DNA of 64,000 nt from Mucor mucedo. Taxonomy: Eukaryota > Mucoromycota > Mucoromycetes > Mucorales > Mucoraceae. How positions within the stretch are numbered: the first letter of the stretch is position 1; each line of letters starts with the position of its first letter. The position numbers and the translations under genes were made by a program. The notes below the pieces were generated by a model. The model had not been told where the DNA came from, ran no database searches, and was given only the letters and a program-made list of their open reading frames with translations. Positions 1-10,049 of the stretch are shown one piece after another. Location of the stretch: positions 1 to 64,000 of the forward strand of contig NW_026252366.1 of the NCBI RefSeq assembly GCF_025094135.1, written 5' to 3'.

Positions 1-758
1 CGTCAGGCACATTTGTCAACAGGGCAAGACTGAGCCCACCTAATCAAGAGTCTAAACCACATTTACTTCACCATGGTGATGTGATTCAGTTGGGTGTGGA
101 TTACCAAGGAGGTATCGAAGGTAAAAAAAAAAAAACAAGTGAGGGGATAAAAGGGAGGGACACTAAAGAAAAAAAAAACTTGAAACAATAGAAATTTATC
201 GTTGTGTGAAGATGCGAATCGAGATAAATCAGACACCCACCAGCCAAACAGGCTCATCGTACTGGTAAGCACCAACAAAAATCTATTTTTATAACAATGC
301 TGAAAAATATATTCATTATATGAACACACAAAAAAGTCTGAATTCGTTCAAGACGTTGCGTAATTTAGCTGCTGTGGCAGACGAAGTGGATGAATGTTGT
401 ATTTGTTTATATGCAATTGCACCTTTCCAAGCATTGTTTGTAGCGCCCTGTTCACACACTTTTCATTTCAAGTGTTCCTATCCACTCTTGAACAATTATC
501 CTGGATTTACTTGTCCGTTATGTCGATCGTATGCGGACTTAAATGCGAATGTGGCTATTGATACAGAGGATGTCATTCAAATGTTACGTTCACAACCCTC
601 TTCCTCCTCTTCTCCACCCACCACGCGAGGTAATAAGCATATAATCTTAAAAAGAATCTCACCCTGACTATTTTTTTTTTTTTATGTTTGTTATATATAA
701 AGACTTTCCTACGACAACTTTAATTAAAGTTGATAACCTACACGTGCAACGTAAGTAG
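1..758 (+). CDS. Dma1-like FHA-RING E3 ubiquitin ligase (5' truncated)
   Basis: The frame is open from base 1 and encodes the end of an FHA domain (TFVNRARLSPP, then HHGDVIQLGVDYQGG). After introns starting at 121 and about 264 it continues from about 320 with SLNSFKTLRNLAAVADEVDE and a RING-H2 finger, CCIC...CSHTFHFKC...CPLCRSYADL. A last intron starts near 628; splicing to 701 gives a short tail ending at TAG 756-758. FHA followed by RING is the architecture of fungal Dma1/Chf ligases, which in yeasts act in the spindle-position checkpoint and septin control. The FHA should bind phosphothreonine and the RING should recruit an E2. The start codon lies outside the window. The family call is firm; the 3' splice choice is less so. 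Confidence 0.85.
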
Positions 759-1016
759 TCAAAAGACAATATTTTCTCCTTAATATAAACACCACGCTAA
801 GCTACCCACTCCTTCCCTACCTCCCTATAAATATAGTGGATGATCTCATACTCTCTGACGACTTGTAATCTGTAACATAAACCCCCCCCCCCCCCTCATT
901 TTTTTTTTCTTCTCATTGTATCAATAATAAAAAGACACGCATACACACACGTTTTTTTTTTTTTAAAGCAAGAGTTCAAATATATTATGCACAAAAAAAA
1001 AAAAAAAAAAAAATAT

Positions 1017-1477
1017 TTACTCTTGAGATCTGAGACGAGCACCAGCGTTGGTGACCTTGACGTTAAGTTGAGCAGCACGTTCAAGGATGGAGACACGCTT
1101 CTTGGAAGAGACGTTGTGAGCGATTTCAGCAGCATAAGAACGGTTGTGCATCAACAAGAGGTTGAGTTCACGGACGTTAGAGACAACGAACTTGCGGAAA
1201 CCGTTGGGCAAGATGTTACGAGTCTTCTTGGCGGAACCATAACCGATCTTGGGCATGGGGGCTTGACCCTTGAAACGTCTACGCATGTTACAATCAATAC
1301 CCTTGGGCTTTCTCCAAGATTCCTGTCATTGTGTGTAAATGTTAGTATTGTCTCTTCCGTTCCGTTTATATCCTATCTATTACTTACACCAACACGCATG
1401 AAGCGGTTAGATTGATGACGCTTGAAGGTAGCAGTACGCTTCTTGATAATGTTATGCTTGACAGCAGGAGTGACCAT
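1017..1477 (-). CDS. RPL32: 60S ribosomal protein eL32
   Basis: Two exons, 1388-1477 and 1017-1322, join in phase 0 across a 65-nt GT-AG intron. The product starts MVTPAVKHNIIKKRTATF and continues through SWRKPKGID, RRRFKGQ, PKIGYGS and YAAEIAHNVSSKKRV to LRSQE. These are hallmark eL32 stretches, and the length of about 131 aa matches the family. It is a structural component of the cytosolic large ribosomal subunit. The start is the ATG at 1475-1477, the only one that gives the family N-terminus. Upstream on its coding strand lies an A/T homopolymer-rich leader. Confidence 0.96.
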
Positions 1478-2492
1478 TGTTTACTACAAGTTTTTTTTTA
1501 TAACGTGTTAAAAAAAAATAATTGAATTCATGTACAATGGAAAGAATCAAGGGTAGCCCTTTTTGTATATATATATAAAACATGTGTCGCATATTTTTCC
1601 AATGGGCTGAATTGAGAAATGTTGTGCTGCATTATTTTTTTTTATTTTTTTATCAATGATGTCGGGTTGTTTCTATCTCTCTCTCTTTTCATAGAATTAA
1701 ATCGAACGTATGAGGTGATGGTTGATAGAGTGCGATGCGATGGATTAAAAGAGGAACACATGTTTTTTTTTTGTTTGGCTTGCCCTTGATTCTCGTTAGA
1801 TGTAAAAACTTACTCTCGGGACGAATGGATGGATGCAAAGAGAGAGTATTAAAAAAAATCCATCTGCGATATGGCTTTACCATGTGCGCTCGCGGCTCCC
1901 CCACACACACAATGCGCACACACCACACACACACACACACACCCCCCCCCCAAACTGACACACCGCAACTTTTTTTTGGGATTTTTTTTTTTTTTTTTTT
2001 TTTTCGGCTGGCCCGGACGGGATGACCGGAGCCCGAAAAAAAAAATATAAATATAATAAAAGGAGCCACAGTAGACAGACATTTAGACAGAGGAATGCTG
2101 TTGTGTGCTATATTTATTTATATACACATTGTAAAGGCCTTTTTCTCTCTTTGTTTAAAAAAAAAAGGGGAAATAGAGATATCAGCTATATAAAAAGTTG
2201 TTTATTACAATATAACTGTTTATGTACATGAATCATGATTACGACTGTAATTTTTAATATATATTGCGTAAACTAATTTCCTTTTGCCTTAGGGAGAAAT
2301 GATTAAAAAAGTGGACAATAAGCCTTTTTGTGCTTTACCTCGGGTAAAACTATTCGTTTTGTGGCGTTAGAGCTAAAAATGATTGGTTACCCACCTAGTT
2401 TTTTTTTTTTTTTTATCATGTATAAATAGGAAGCTTTTATGCTTATCTTCTTTTTTCTTCTTCTTATATAAAAAAAATAAACAATAAAACAA
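1478..2492. other. Intergenic, low complexity
   Basis: About 1 kb between the divergent starts of the eL32 gene and the next plus-strand gene. It holds poly-A/T runs, a (CA)n stretch at about 1905-1940 next to a C run, and a T run at about 1982-2004. The apparent reading frames are low-complexity translations with no family resemblance. A TATA-like tataaatagg near 2420, about 70 bp before the next ATG, could serve that gene. No gene is seen. Confidence 0.6.
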
Positions 2493-3107
2493 ATGACAGA
2501 AATCACTACTTTACATTCTCACGAAAGCCTTCCTAAAAGAATACGTTCAGCATCTGCTCGTATCTTTTCGTTAAATAGCGACAGCTTTAACCCAAAACGG
2601 TCTACATGTCACATACAACCCACAACGACAATGAAATGGTTACCACGTATCCGATCACGGTCTGCCTCCTCTGCGTCATCTACATTCTCTGTCGTCTTTT
2701 CATCATCACCGCATGCTTCATATATCGAACCCAACCATCACCATGGATCCCATTTTGACCCCAGTGTCTCACTCGACGTCGTCTCTTCCGAATTGGAAGA
2801 TCTCTATCGTACAGCCAAGGAAGAGGTGAGTTTGCTTGATGTAAATCACTGGCATTTTTTATTAACACTATATAAATTTTAGATTGCAGATGCAATAGAG
2901 TCACAGGATTCCATCTATTATGAGGGAGATCAATTGGCTGCACAATTAGCATTTGAAAACTGTAAAGCGAAATACGATGATGCCATGCAATTATTTGGTG
3001 ATACCGCCAATGCTGTCAAATTTCGATTTCGTTGGGAATCTGATCTTTATCATTTACAATTGACCTTAAAGACACTACCAGCGCCTACTTTATCCATTTA
3101 TGACTAG
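2493..3107 (+). CDS. Unrecognised protein with Ser/Arg-rich N-terminus and helical C-terminus
   Basis: Exon 1 is 2493-2825 and exon 2 is 2883-3107, joined in phase 0 over a 57-nt intron with canonical GTGAGT and TTTTAG ends. The protein is about 185 aa. The first 75 residues are basic and Ser-rich with RIRSASAR and RIRSRSAS motifs that look like kinase or 14-3-3 sites. The C-terminal 100 residues are acidic and probably helical (SSELEDLYRTAKEE, then QLAAQLAFENCKAKYDDAMQLF), resembling MIT-like helical hairpins only in general character. There is no signal peptide or membrane segment. The family is not recognised. Gene reality is supported by the clean splice and codon-level coherence on both sides. 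Confidence 0.7.
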
Positions 3108-3223
3108 AATAACCCCATCCAAAAAAGAATAAAAATAGTGTATTTGTATATTCGCCCTCATTGTACATATAAATCTCGGCATTTTTATTGTTATTGGAAG
3201 GGTAAGCTACCCCTTAAAAAAAA

Positions 3224-4509
3224 TTATTTATAGGTGGCATCTAAACGACTACGTAAATGTTCATGAGCAGTCAAGACATGACCATCACTACCGACAGCTG
3301 TGATTGTTTGATCTACAAGAGCGGAAGGAACAGGTAGTAAAGGTACACTGTCATTGGGATGAGCGAAAAAAGGAATCGAGTAACGATCCAGATGATTGTG
3401 TTCTGGTAAGAAGGTAACACGATGCTTAGTGGATTTTAATAATCCACCTGTCCATATTTCCATTTGATCGCCCACGTTGACTGTGATAGCACCTGGGATT
3501 AAAGGCGCGGAGATCCATGATGTACGACTTGCTTGTACCTCTAAGCCTGGTACATCCTTTTGAAAGAGCAACGTAATAGATCCATAATCTGAATGAGCAC
3601 CAGCACGTACAATTTCCTTGTATTCCGCTTCACCCCCACGTGGATATTTCAAAAAACGAAGAATTTCAGCGGAACCTTCCTGTTGATGTCTTTCCTTGAA
3701 GAATTCTTTACCTCCTTTCTCTTTTGGAATCTTTATCATGTGTGTGTGTGTGAGTAATTTTAAAATAGACCTCTGATTGTTGATTGTTTACCTCTAATGC
3801 AATCGCAAAAGCCTCCAATACTTGAAGTGCTGTAGCATGACAATCCTATTTTTTTTATTATTATAAGCATGATATAATTCTCTCACTCTCTTCATGGAAT
3901 TAGACTTACGTTGGAGAACTTGTCCAAGAAGGCCACATTTTTTTCAAACAAGGTTGGAAGTGGAGCAAAGGGTTTACCATCTTTAAAGTTTCTAAAGTTA
4001 AACCCCCTAGAAAAAAAACACAAAAGGTGTCACTTTATTTTCTCTCTTTTGCATTTGTGTGACTTACTCTTTATGGTCGCCTTGTCTCTGGTTCTCAGGA
4101 TCCAATCTTTACAGAGTGAGATTTAGAAGTTAATGATAACCTTTTTTTTTTGAGGGGGAGGATGAAAACTACTTTACGTTTCGCTGTATATTTGAGAGTA
4201 ACCATGGTTTGTATCGTCAATCAAGTGTTGACGCTTTTCTTGAGTAGGTAAATCAAAGTATTCCTTGCTCTATATAGATATATATATATACAATAAGTTT
4301 TTTTTTTCGTGTGATCTAAGTGGGCCCACCCTTTCTTTTTTTTTTTTTACCAGTTCAAAGGCTCGATCGATATCCTGCTGAGGCAAATCATGATTGATCA
4401 TGTAAAAGAAACCAATGGATTTACAGGCTTGAAGGACATCTTGAGCAACCTTGTTTGGGTTTGTCTTGTAATCAGCAAAGTCTACAATAGGGATAGTTTC
4501 TACAGTCAT
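3224..4509 (-). CDS. 2-oxoglutarate/Fe(II)-dependent oxygenase (isopenicillin N synthase-like)
   Basis: The gene starts MTVETIPIVDFADY (ATG 4507-4509) with the DIOX_N pattern including QACKSIGFFYMINHDLP. Downstream exons give KEYFDLPTQEKR, NHGYSQIYSETLDPENQ, GFNFRNFKDGKPF, then the catalytic exon. The iron ligands are visible as AHSDYGS (HxD) and STKHRVTF (distal His), and RYSIPFF supplies the Arg-x-Ser that holds 2-oxoglutarate. About six exons fit in 1.3 kb, and the exon joins checked keep frame (for example SET|LDPEN). This fold hydroxylates or desaturates small molecules in the cytosol; the substrate cannot be told. Fungal relatives often sit in secondary metabolism, but no biosynthetic cluster surrounds it here. 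Confidence 0.9.
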
Positions 4510-4881
4510 ATTTTTATTAATGGATACAGAACGAGTATTAAGAGAGAGAGAAAAAAAAAAGGAGGGGGGGTCGTTCCTGAAAAAAAAGAAGATGGTTTAT
4601 TTATACAAAGTATCATGCGCGGAGATTTAAACGTCACATCTATAATGTATACATGTTATTTTTTTTTTTTTTAGGATGAGTCGTCGATAGATAAGATGGA
4701 AAGACGGGGTGGGGTATATTTACTTATTGCTATATCTGTCTCTCTCTCTCTCTTTTTTTTTTTACATCTAAATTTCTTGTTTTTAAGATTTTTATTTTAC
4801 AATTTTTTTTTTTTTGTTGTGCGCATGTAACAAAATAAGAGGGTGTGTATATAATTCTACTGACTGGGAAAAAAAAAAGAT
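4510..4881. other. Intergenic between oxygenase promoter and mL59 3' end
   Basis: This stretch contains A/G- and T-rich low-complexity sequence, including a (CT)n tract near 4738-4752 and several T runs. It is the likely promoter of the minus-strand oxygenase gene and the 3' flank of the minus-strand mL59 gene. No further gene is seen. Confidence 0.5.
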
Positions 4882-5361
4882 TTAAAAGGGCATGGAACTC
4901 TTTTGCTTTGCTAATTCCTTCAACTTGTCCTATTAAAAAAAAAAAACAGAGAGTTTAATATTCCTGCATACACACACATTGCGTTTTTTTTTTTTTAAAA
5001 AAAAAGTGCTTTTTACCTCCTTCCATGCTTGAATAGTTTGAGGCATCTTTTCCAAATTACGTTTAATGTTGGCTTGTCTTTCAGCACGCATACGTTCGTG
5101 TTTCTCCAACTTGTTGGGCTTATAACGTAATGGTTTGGCGGGAGTAGGTGCAGCTAATCCAATCGATGTAGGTTCCACACCTTGTTGAAGACAGGCCTTT
5201 CTCAAATCGTTTTGTACACGCTTAGACACTTGAGCTGGTCTCCAAAATGATTTGCCTTTCTCTGCATTGTGAACCAATTGAGCCTTAATATCGCCTTCCA
5301 CAAGTTTGGTGGTGTTGAGCTTGCTCAAGAATTTAGGAGAAAACACACGATAGGTTGACAT
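4882..5361 (-). CDS. Mitochondrial large ribosomal subunit protein mL59 (MRPL25 family)
   Basis: Exon 1 (5017-5361) starts MSTYRVFSPKFLSKLN and exon 2 (4882-4929) adds DKLKELAKQKSSMPF. The splice is exact in phase 0. The body KSFWRPAQVSKRV..., YKPNKLEKHERMRAERQ and KMPQTIQAWKE, ending in an SMPF tail, matches the fungal mL59 pattern of a basic helix, a MPxxIxxWK segment and a terminal PF. The product is about 130 aa and is expected in the mitochondrial 54S subunit. The alternative is another small basic mitoribosomal protein; the MP-IxxWK block is the main reason for choosing mL59. Confidence 0.72.
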
Positions 5362-5889
5362 TTTTTGTTATGTTCTAATGAATATATTCAAAAAAAAATA
5401 AAAAAAAAAATAAAATGGTAGGACCTAGGGTCAGCGGCGAAATGGCTAGTTTGAAAGCAGACAGTCACAAACAGAGTCACCTTTTTTTTTTTTTTTTTTT
5501 TATAAGGTCTCTACTGCTTGAGGGGGAGATGACTGAGTAGATCAGGTAACTCAAAGGGCGAATCTCTTTTGATTTTCAGTAGATTTTTTTTTTTTACAGT
5601 TGTCTGTGATAAGATAGCATTTTTGCCTTTCCAATCAATCTTTTAGGAGGAACATTGTAGCAAGCCCCAGTTATTCTTGCTGGTAAATCCTCTTTAGTTT
5701 AAAATCGACTAAATATTTGACCTTTTTTTTTTTTTAACTTCAGACGAGCAAGGAATAAGATATAAAATTGCTTACTATCCTGTCTCTCACTACTGTCACC
5801 ATAGCATCCGATCTCGTTTGATAAGTATGGATAGGTGCATTCATTTATAATTATATAATATCCTTTTCATTTTTGAATCACGTGAAAGT
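5362..5889. other. Intergenic
   Basis: A gene-free stretch with T homopolymers (about 5481-5500, 5583-5595, 5722-5735). The part near 5362-5430 is the probable promoter of the mL59 gene. No coding frame or RNA gene is recognised in the remainder. Confidence 0.5.
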
Positions 5890-6045
5890 CTACACGTCAA
5901 TTGACGTGCCCATATCGTCTAAACTTTCATAGGATGATTGATTTCTGTTTTCCATAAAATCTGCTTCACTGTCATTACAATCTACTACTGGAACGCAGAT
6001 ATACCAAGTTTTGATTTGCTTGGGAGGTTTTTTTTGCGTATGTTT
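5890..6045 (-). pseudogene. Orphan 3'-exon-like fragment, unrecognised
   Basis: A minus-strand open frame follows an AG acceptor (ATTTTAAAATAG type) at about 6046 and ends at TAG 5890-5892. It gives 51 residues starting KHTQKKPPKQIKTWY, with an acidic tail (SLDDMGTSIDV). It looks like the last exon of a gene whose upstream exons are missing: immediately upstream lies repeat copy A rather than coding sequence. It may be a remnant cut off by rearrangement of the island, or chance. Confidence 0.3.
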
Positions 6046-6057
6046 CTATTTTAAGTA

Positions 6058-6410
6058 AAGGCCCAAACATTATGAAAGATGAAACAAGTAATTAAATCAT
6101 TCTGACATTAGCTTCTGTTTATTTATAAATAAAGCTGGTTCACACACTTTATTCTTCCTTTCTTTTCCTTTAACATACTTCTATCGACTGAAAGTAACTG
6201 ATAAAGTAAAAAGGTTAGTTAGTAATGACTCTTGTTTCTTTGAAAAGACACTAAATCGAAAAAAGTTATTATTGCGGTATATTGCAGCTGCGGCTAATCT
6301 TTGCTATAGGAGGGCGACTTCCTAGGCAGGGATCTTGAGTTTTTTTTTTTTGGAACTCGCAGGCTGTGAATAGCTGGGATTGGGCTGTAAATAGTTGTGA
6401 TCAAATACTC
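6058..6410 (+). repeat. Island 5'-leader repeat, copy A
   Basis: About 350 bp similar by eye (roughly 75-80%) to 9545-9930 in the same orientation. Part of it (from 6058 to about 6250) is similar to the inverted copy at 7865-8140. Shared landmarks in order are aggcccaaa, taaatcattctgacat, aaataaagctggttcacac, a CT-rich stretch ending ttaacat, gaaagta, ggttagttagtaa, gactcttgtttctttgaaa, and (A and B only) ctttgctataggaggg and tgtgaata. The order TATA-like, pyrimidine-rich, GTTAGT donor-like suggests promoter, 5' UTR and first intron of a gene family. In this copy the following frame has a TAG and an expanded T run, so no gene remains. Confidence 0.7.
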
Positions 6411-6578
6411 TATTGGTAATAGAGCCTATTACGAGAAGTGTCAATATTAATAAAGATCTTTATTTCTTTTTAAGAATTACACTTACTTGTTGGCCTTATG
6501 AATAACTTTCGCAAAAATTAAAAGTCGTAATGGGTTATTCGAAACCACACAAAGAAAAGACAAAGAGAACGATGTTCA

Positions 6579-7826
6579 CTAAACACCATTCATGTCCTGA
6601 TTGACTGTCGTCTGCTTCACTTGTTGATCACAGTTGTCTTTCTGGTTATGATGAATACGACAAATATATCCAGCAGAGGAGTCACAAAAGTTCGTATCTA
6701 CAAGTACAAGATAAAAAAAATATAATAAGTAACAAAAAAAAACGTAAGGTATGTTTATGATTTTACTTACCAGACAGTCAAAGTCCCCCGAATGAGCCAA
6801 ACCACGCAACGAATCGGGGGGGGGGCTTATTATAAAGCAAGGACATCATGTCTTTTACAAACTTTTGCTGATTTAGAGCCATACCAAAGTTCTTTTGTCT
6901 GATCCTAAGATCGACACCATTCACGGCAGCTATTTCCGGAGAATTAAAGATGGGCAGATTAGATCCTGCCCATAGCCTTACGTTCTCCATCTTTTCAACC
7001 TCAGCCAGACAGTTCTGTCCGTGTTTAAGACTAGCTGACAGAGATTTGCTAGCCTTTTCCGAACTTAATTATGAGAAGAAGAAAAAAAAATGAGTATATT
7101 ATTATAAATCACACTTTAATATACTTACCCCCGACAGATAATCTTGGGGTCATCAAAAGCCGTATCTATGAATCGCCCTACCTGTCTCATCATGTCCCCT
7201 TCTGTAGTTGATTGGTAAGGGGTAAATAAACCCAAAAAAGTGTAAAATATCCCAGAAGGGTATTTCTTACCCACTCACGGGCAGGGCATGCCTCTTCCTT
7301 GTCTAATTTCTTTTTTAAGGTTTCCGCATTATCAATATCTTTAAGCAGATCAACGTCTTCTTTCAAAGAAGCAGGTAGATCGTTGTGAAGCTAATAATTC
7401 CAACAATCTCCTGCTTTGAAAAGTACTTCCATTTTTTTTTCAAAAATAACGGAAGTAATAATCATACGTGATCGATAATCATTACTTCCAAAACATGTTT
7501 CTATATTATTAAATAAGGATTATCAATTTTTCTAAGAGAGTAAATAATATCATAAATATAACTAATTTGGCACCTGATATACTCACCCCCTTACAATGTT
7601 TTGGAAAAAAAAAAAAAAAAAACGTCTACAACACCCACGACTTTTTCTCATTGAAATCATTGGACTTACAGAGCCATCCTGGCCAAAACCTGCCAACCAT
7701 TACGATCACGCCTATTTACAGTCTTCCCATCAACTGGGTGTCTAAAACCCCAAGAAACTAAACCTGGGAGAACGCCATCATATAGCAAAGAGCTGTAGGC
7801 GTAGTCGTGATAGCATAAAAATTGCT
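6579..7826 (-). pseudogene. Lineage-specific multi-exon gene, frameshifted at a C run
   Basis: Exon-like frames on the minus strand read, in order: AYSSLLYDGVLPGLVSWGF...NRRDRNGWQVLARMA (about 7826-7672), LHNDLPASLKEDVDLLK...EEACPAREW (about 7390-7272), GDMMRQVGRFIDTAFDDPKI (about 7205-7130), a long exon with KASKSLSASLKHGQ...KFVKDMMSLLYNKPP (about 7069-6770), and DTNFCDSSAGYICRIHHNQ ending at 6579. The long exon needs 9 C residues to run into LRGLAHSGDFDCL before its donor, but 10 are present (G run 6816-6825 on the plus strand), giving an early stop. From memory the order resembles a multi-copy gene family of Rhizopus-type genomes whose function I do not know. Either a pseudogene or a homopolymer error. 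Confidence 0.5.
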
Positions 7827-7864
7827 TAATGTATCTTTTTTATTCCTTTTTTTTTAGAGTAAAA

Positions 7865-8140
7865 CGACAGCTAATAATTTAAGCGATCCTTGAAAAGAAA
7901 GTTGTCATTGTTAACTAACCTTTTTACAATATTGATTACTTTCATACAAAAGAAATATGAGTATGTTAAGGGAAGAAGAAAAAGGGAGAAAGAAAAAAGC
8001 GTGTGAACGAAGTCTTTGTTTATTTTATCAAAAAAAAAAAGTGTTTATTTTTAGACTGATAAACAAGTGTAGCTGGCTTATGTCAGGATGATTTAATTGC
8101 TTATTTAATCAGTCATAATGTTTCAGCCTTTACTTATAAA
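7865..8140 (-). repeat. Island 5'-leader repeat, copy C (inverted)
   Basis: Read on the minus strand, this carries the same ordered blocks as copies A and B. On the plus strand they are gttaactaacctttttac, ttactttcatac, tatgttaagggaagaagaaaaagg, gcgtgtgaac, gactgataaacaag, ttatgtcaggatgatttaatt and cataatgttt...cctttactta. It lies directly upstream of the first exon of the minus-strand gene at 6579-7826, the position expected of a promoter plus leader. Blocks are separated by small insertions, so it is an older copy. Confidence 0.65.
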
Positions 8141-8284
8141 GGAAGCATGATAAACCCCCCAGAGACTTACAAGCCATTCTGAATATAATCATTGTTTATC
8201 AGCGTTTCAGCAATTTAGTAGCTTAAGAGTCATATACTACTTTACAGTAATACTTGGATTCAGTCAAACAGCTAAATCGGTGCC

Positions 8285-8690
8285 ATAATTGGTGTGAAGC
8301 GTCCTAACTTTCAAACCAAAATAGAAAGAGTGGTTTTAAACTGGTAGTAGTGTGATGGCATGGTCTTTTTAGTGTTTGTTGATGGGAATATGGATCAGGA
8401 TAGTTACGTGGATGTAATGTCCAATAATCCCGTTTATCTCAAAGCTACTCAAATTGACAGAGGATAATTGCATTTATCAAGGAGAGGATAGTTCTCCTTG
8501 TCATGTGTGCTTGAGTGAGAGGGGGGGGGGTTATTCCTGGTGGTGGAAAAAGTCACAAATGGGAGACATGACTTGCCCAAAATCTAAGATTGAAACCTGA
8601 TGACGGGCGAACTCTCTTGCGGGATGAAGCGTTATTTAACAGCCACAAATTCAGGACGTTGCTACAGCGTAAGAAGTTTATCGAACGAGT
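8285..8690 (+). mobile_element. Tc1/mariner transposase relic
   Basis: Degenerate frames in transposase order can be read. KRPNFQTKIERVV is followed by GSSVMAW (the GGSVMVWG block), VDGNMDQDSYVDVM (the IDGNMD-x-x-Y block), YQGEDSSPCH at the place of FQQDNDPKHT, a nucleotide-level match to the WPAQSPDLNPIE block near 8575-8605, and LFNSHKFRTLLQRKKFIERV. Several frameshifts and stops separate these blocks, so the element is dead. No terminal inverted repeats were identified. The catalytic aspartates are not intact. Confidence 0.6.
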
Positions 8691-9255
8691 TTAAAAAAAA
8701 TTGTTCTGTGATGCACCATTAAATCGACCTTTAGTTCAGTATCTTGAGATAAACCAATCTTTTAATATTTATAAATACATAGAGGAGGAGAGAAAATAGC
8801 TCCAAGAATAACCATAACCACACATATCCCTACTCCATCTCTCGTTTTCCAATCTATACATCCTATTCTACTTGTCATCCAATCATTAGATCTGCATACA
8901 TTACAGACGCTAAATAAATCATGCATTCGATGCTTGAAACTTCTTTGCCACAATTATACTCTAACTGCTTGTAACTGCAGTCAAAATCCTTTACATTGTC
9001 CATTTATTATCAATTACTCAACCTTATTATCCTCAGATTAATCAAGTTTTTTTTTTTTCTGTCCAATGTAAATTAATTAGTCCTGGTATATAAAAGCAGT
9101 ATTTAATATTAGTTTGTGGGAAGGGAGGTAGTGTTTCTAACATGTTTATCAACTAATAAAAACGCAATGTTTTCCCAATCTGTGGGGCCTCTTGGCAAAA
9201 GTGTATGCATAAATATTGTAAATACTAATCATACATAGGCGATTTTAAATGAATC
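8691..9255. other. Gene-free stretch with one Cys-rich open frame
   Basis: A plus-strand frame without a start codon, about 8800-9041, reads a Cys-containing segment (SCIRCLKLLCHNYTLTACNC, then PLHCPF) up to a TAA. It could be a decayed exon or chance. The remainder is AT-rich. No transposon ends were recognised. Confidence 0.3.
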
Positions 9256-9504
9256 TCAAAAAATTTCAACGTGGGTATTCCAAAGGTCCTTGTATACGTA
9301 CAATGATGTCTTTCCATTATGATTATCTACAATGTAATCCGTCAATTGTTCAGTGATGTTATCAAGGCTGATAGTTTCTCCAGCCGCAGTTAGACAATCA
9401 ATAGCCTTGGGAATCTCTATTTTATAACAAATGAGAATCTGCAACTATATGTTTGATTTGAAAGTACCTTTGGTAAATGCTTCTGTTCCGAAAACTTTAG
9501 ACAT
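9256..9504 (-). pseudogene. Truncated copy of the island gene family (two exons)
   Basis: The ATG at 9502-9504 begins MSKVFGTEAFTK. A short intron (GTACTTTC...AAATAG) leads to IPKAIDCLTAAGETISLDNI and EQLTDYIVDNHNGKTSLYVY, ending at TGA 9256. The same pattern (EAAGLTITVNAISNQLTD, then DGAKSPFVY) occurs on the opposite strand at 10183-10290, so the two are diverged paralogues. The frame stops where the paralogue continues with further exons, so this copy appears 3' truncated. Product function is unknown; no signal peptide or membrane segment is present. Confidence 0.45.
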
Positions 9505-9544
9505 ATTATAGTATTATAGATAAAAATAAAAAAATAAAATGCAG

Positions 9545-9930
9545 CAGGCCCAAATGTATCAGATTATTTAAATATTAAATGGTTGATGAAACGAACAAAT
9601 TAAATCATTCTGACATAAGCTCTTGTTTATCAGCCTACAAATAAAGCTGGTTCACACGCTTTATTATTCACCTTTTTCTTTTCCCTTAACATAATTTTTT
9701 TTTTATCGTAAATGAAAGTAACGTATAACATAAAAAGGTTAGTTAGTAATTGACTCTTGTTTCTTTGAAAAAGACGCTAACAATTGAAAAAAAAAAAGAT
9801 ATATGGCAGCTACAGATAGTCTTTGCCATAGGAGGGGCGACCTCCCAAGCAGGGTTCTTGAGTTTTGGAACTCACAGCCTGTGAATAACAGGGATTGCAC
9901 TGTAAATGGTTGGGATCATATTGGCCTGCT
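9545..9930 (+). repeat. Island 5'-leader repeat, copy B
   Basis: This is the best preserved copy, similar to 6058-6410 in the same direction and to 7865-8140 inverted. It contains caaataaagctggttcacac, a CT-rich stretch ending cccttaacat, a GTTAGTTAGT donor-like block and an AG near 9808, then a frame reading SLCHRRGDLPSRVLEFWNSQ and VNNRDCTVNGWDHIGLLGLA. It sits directly upstream of the plus-strand family member at 10050-10735. Confidence 0.7.
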
Positions 9931-10049
9931 GGGCTTGGCCATAAATCCTGTAAGTGGCATAAAATAATACGGAGGTCTAGACAATACCTTTAAAAAAAAA
10001 AAGTACTTACAAAAAAAAAAAGGCGGCATTCTCCTTTGCTTTTTCCATA

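Noticed and set aside
987..1415. 142-codon plus-strand frame
   Set aside because: It is antisense to the eL32 exon, which has a perfect family match and correct splice.
1689..2082. Overlapping frames on both strands
   Set aside because: Translations of CA repeats and A/T runs with no domain.
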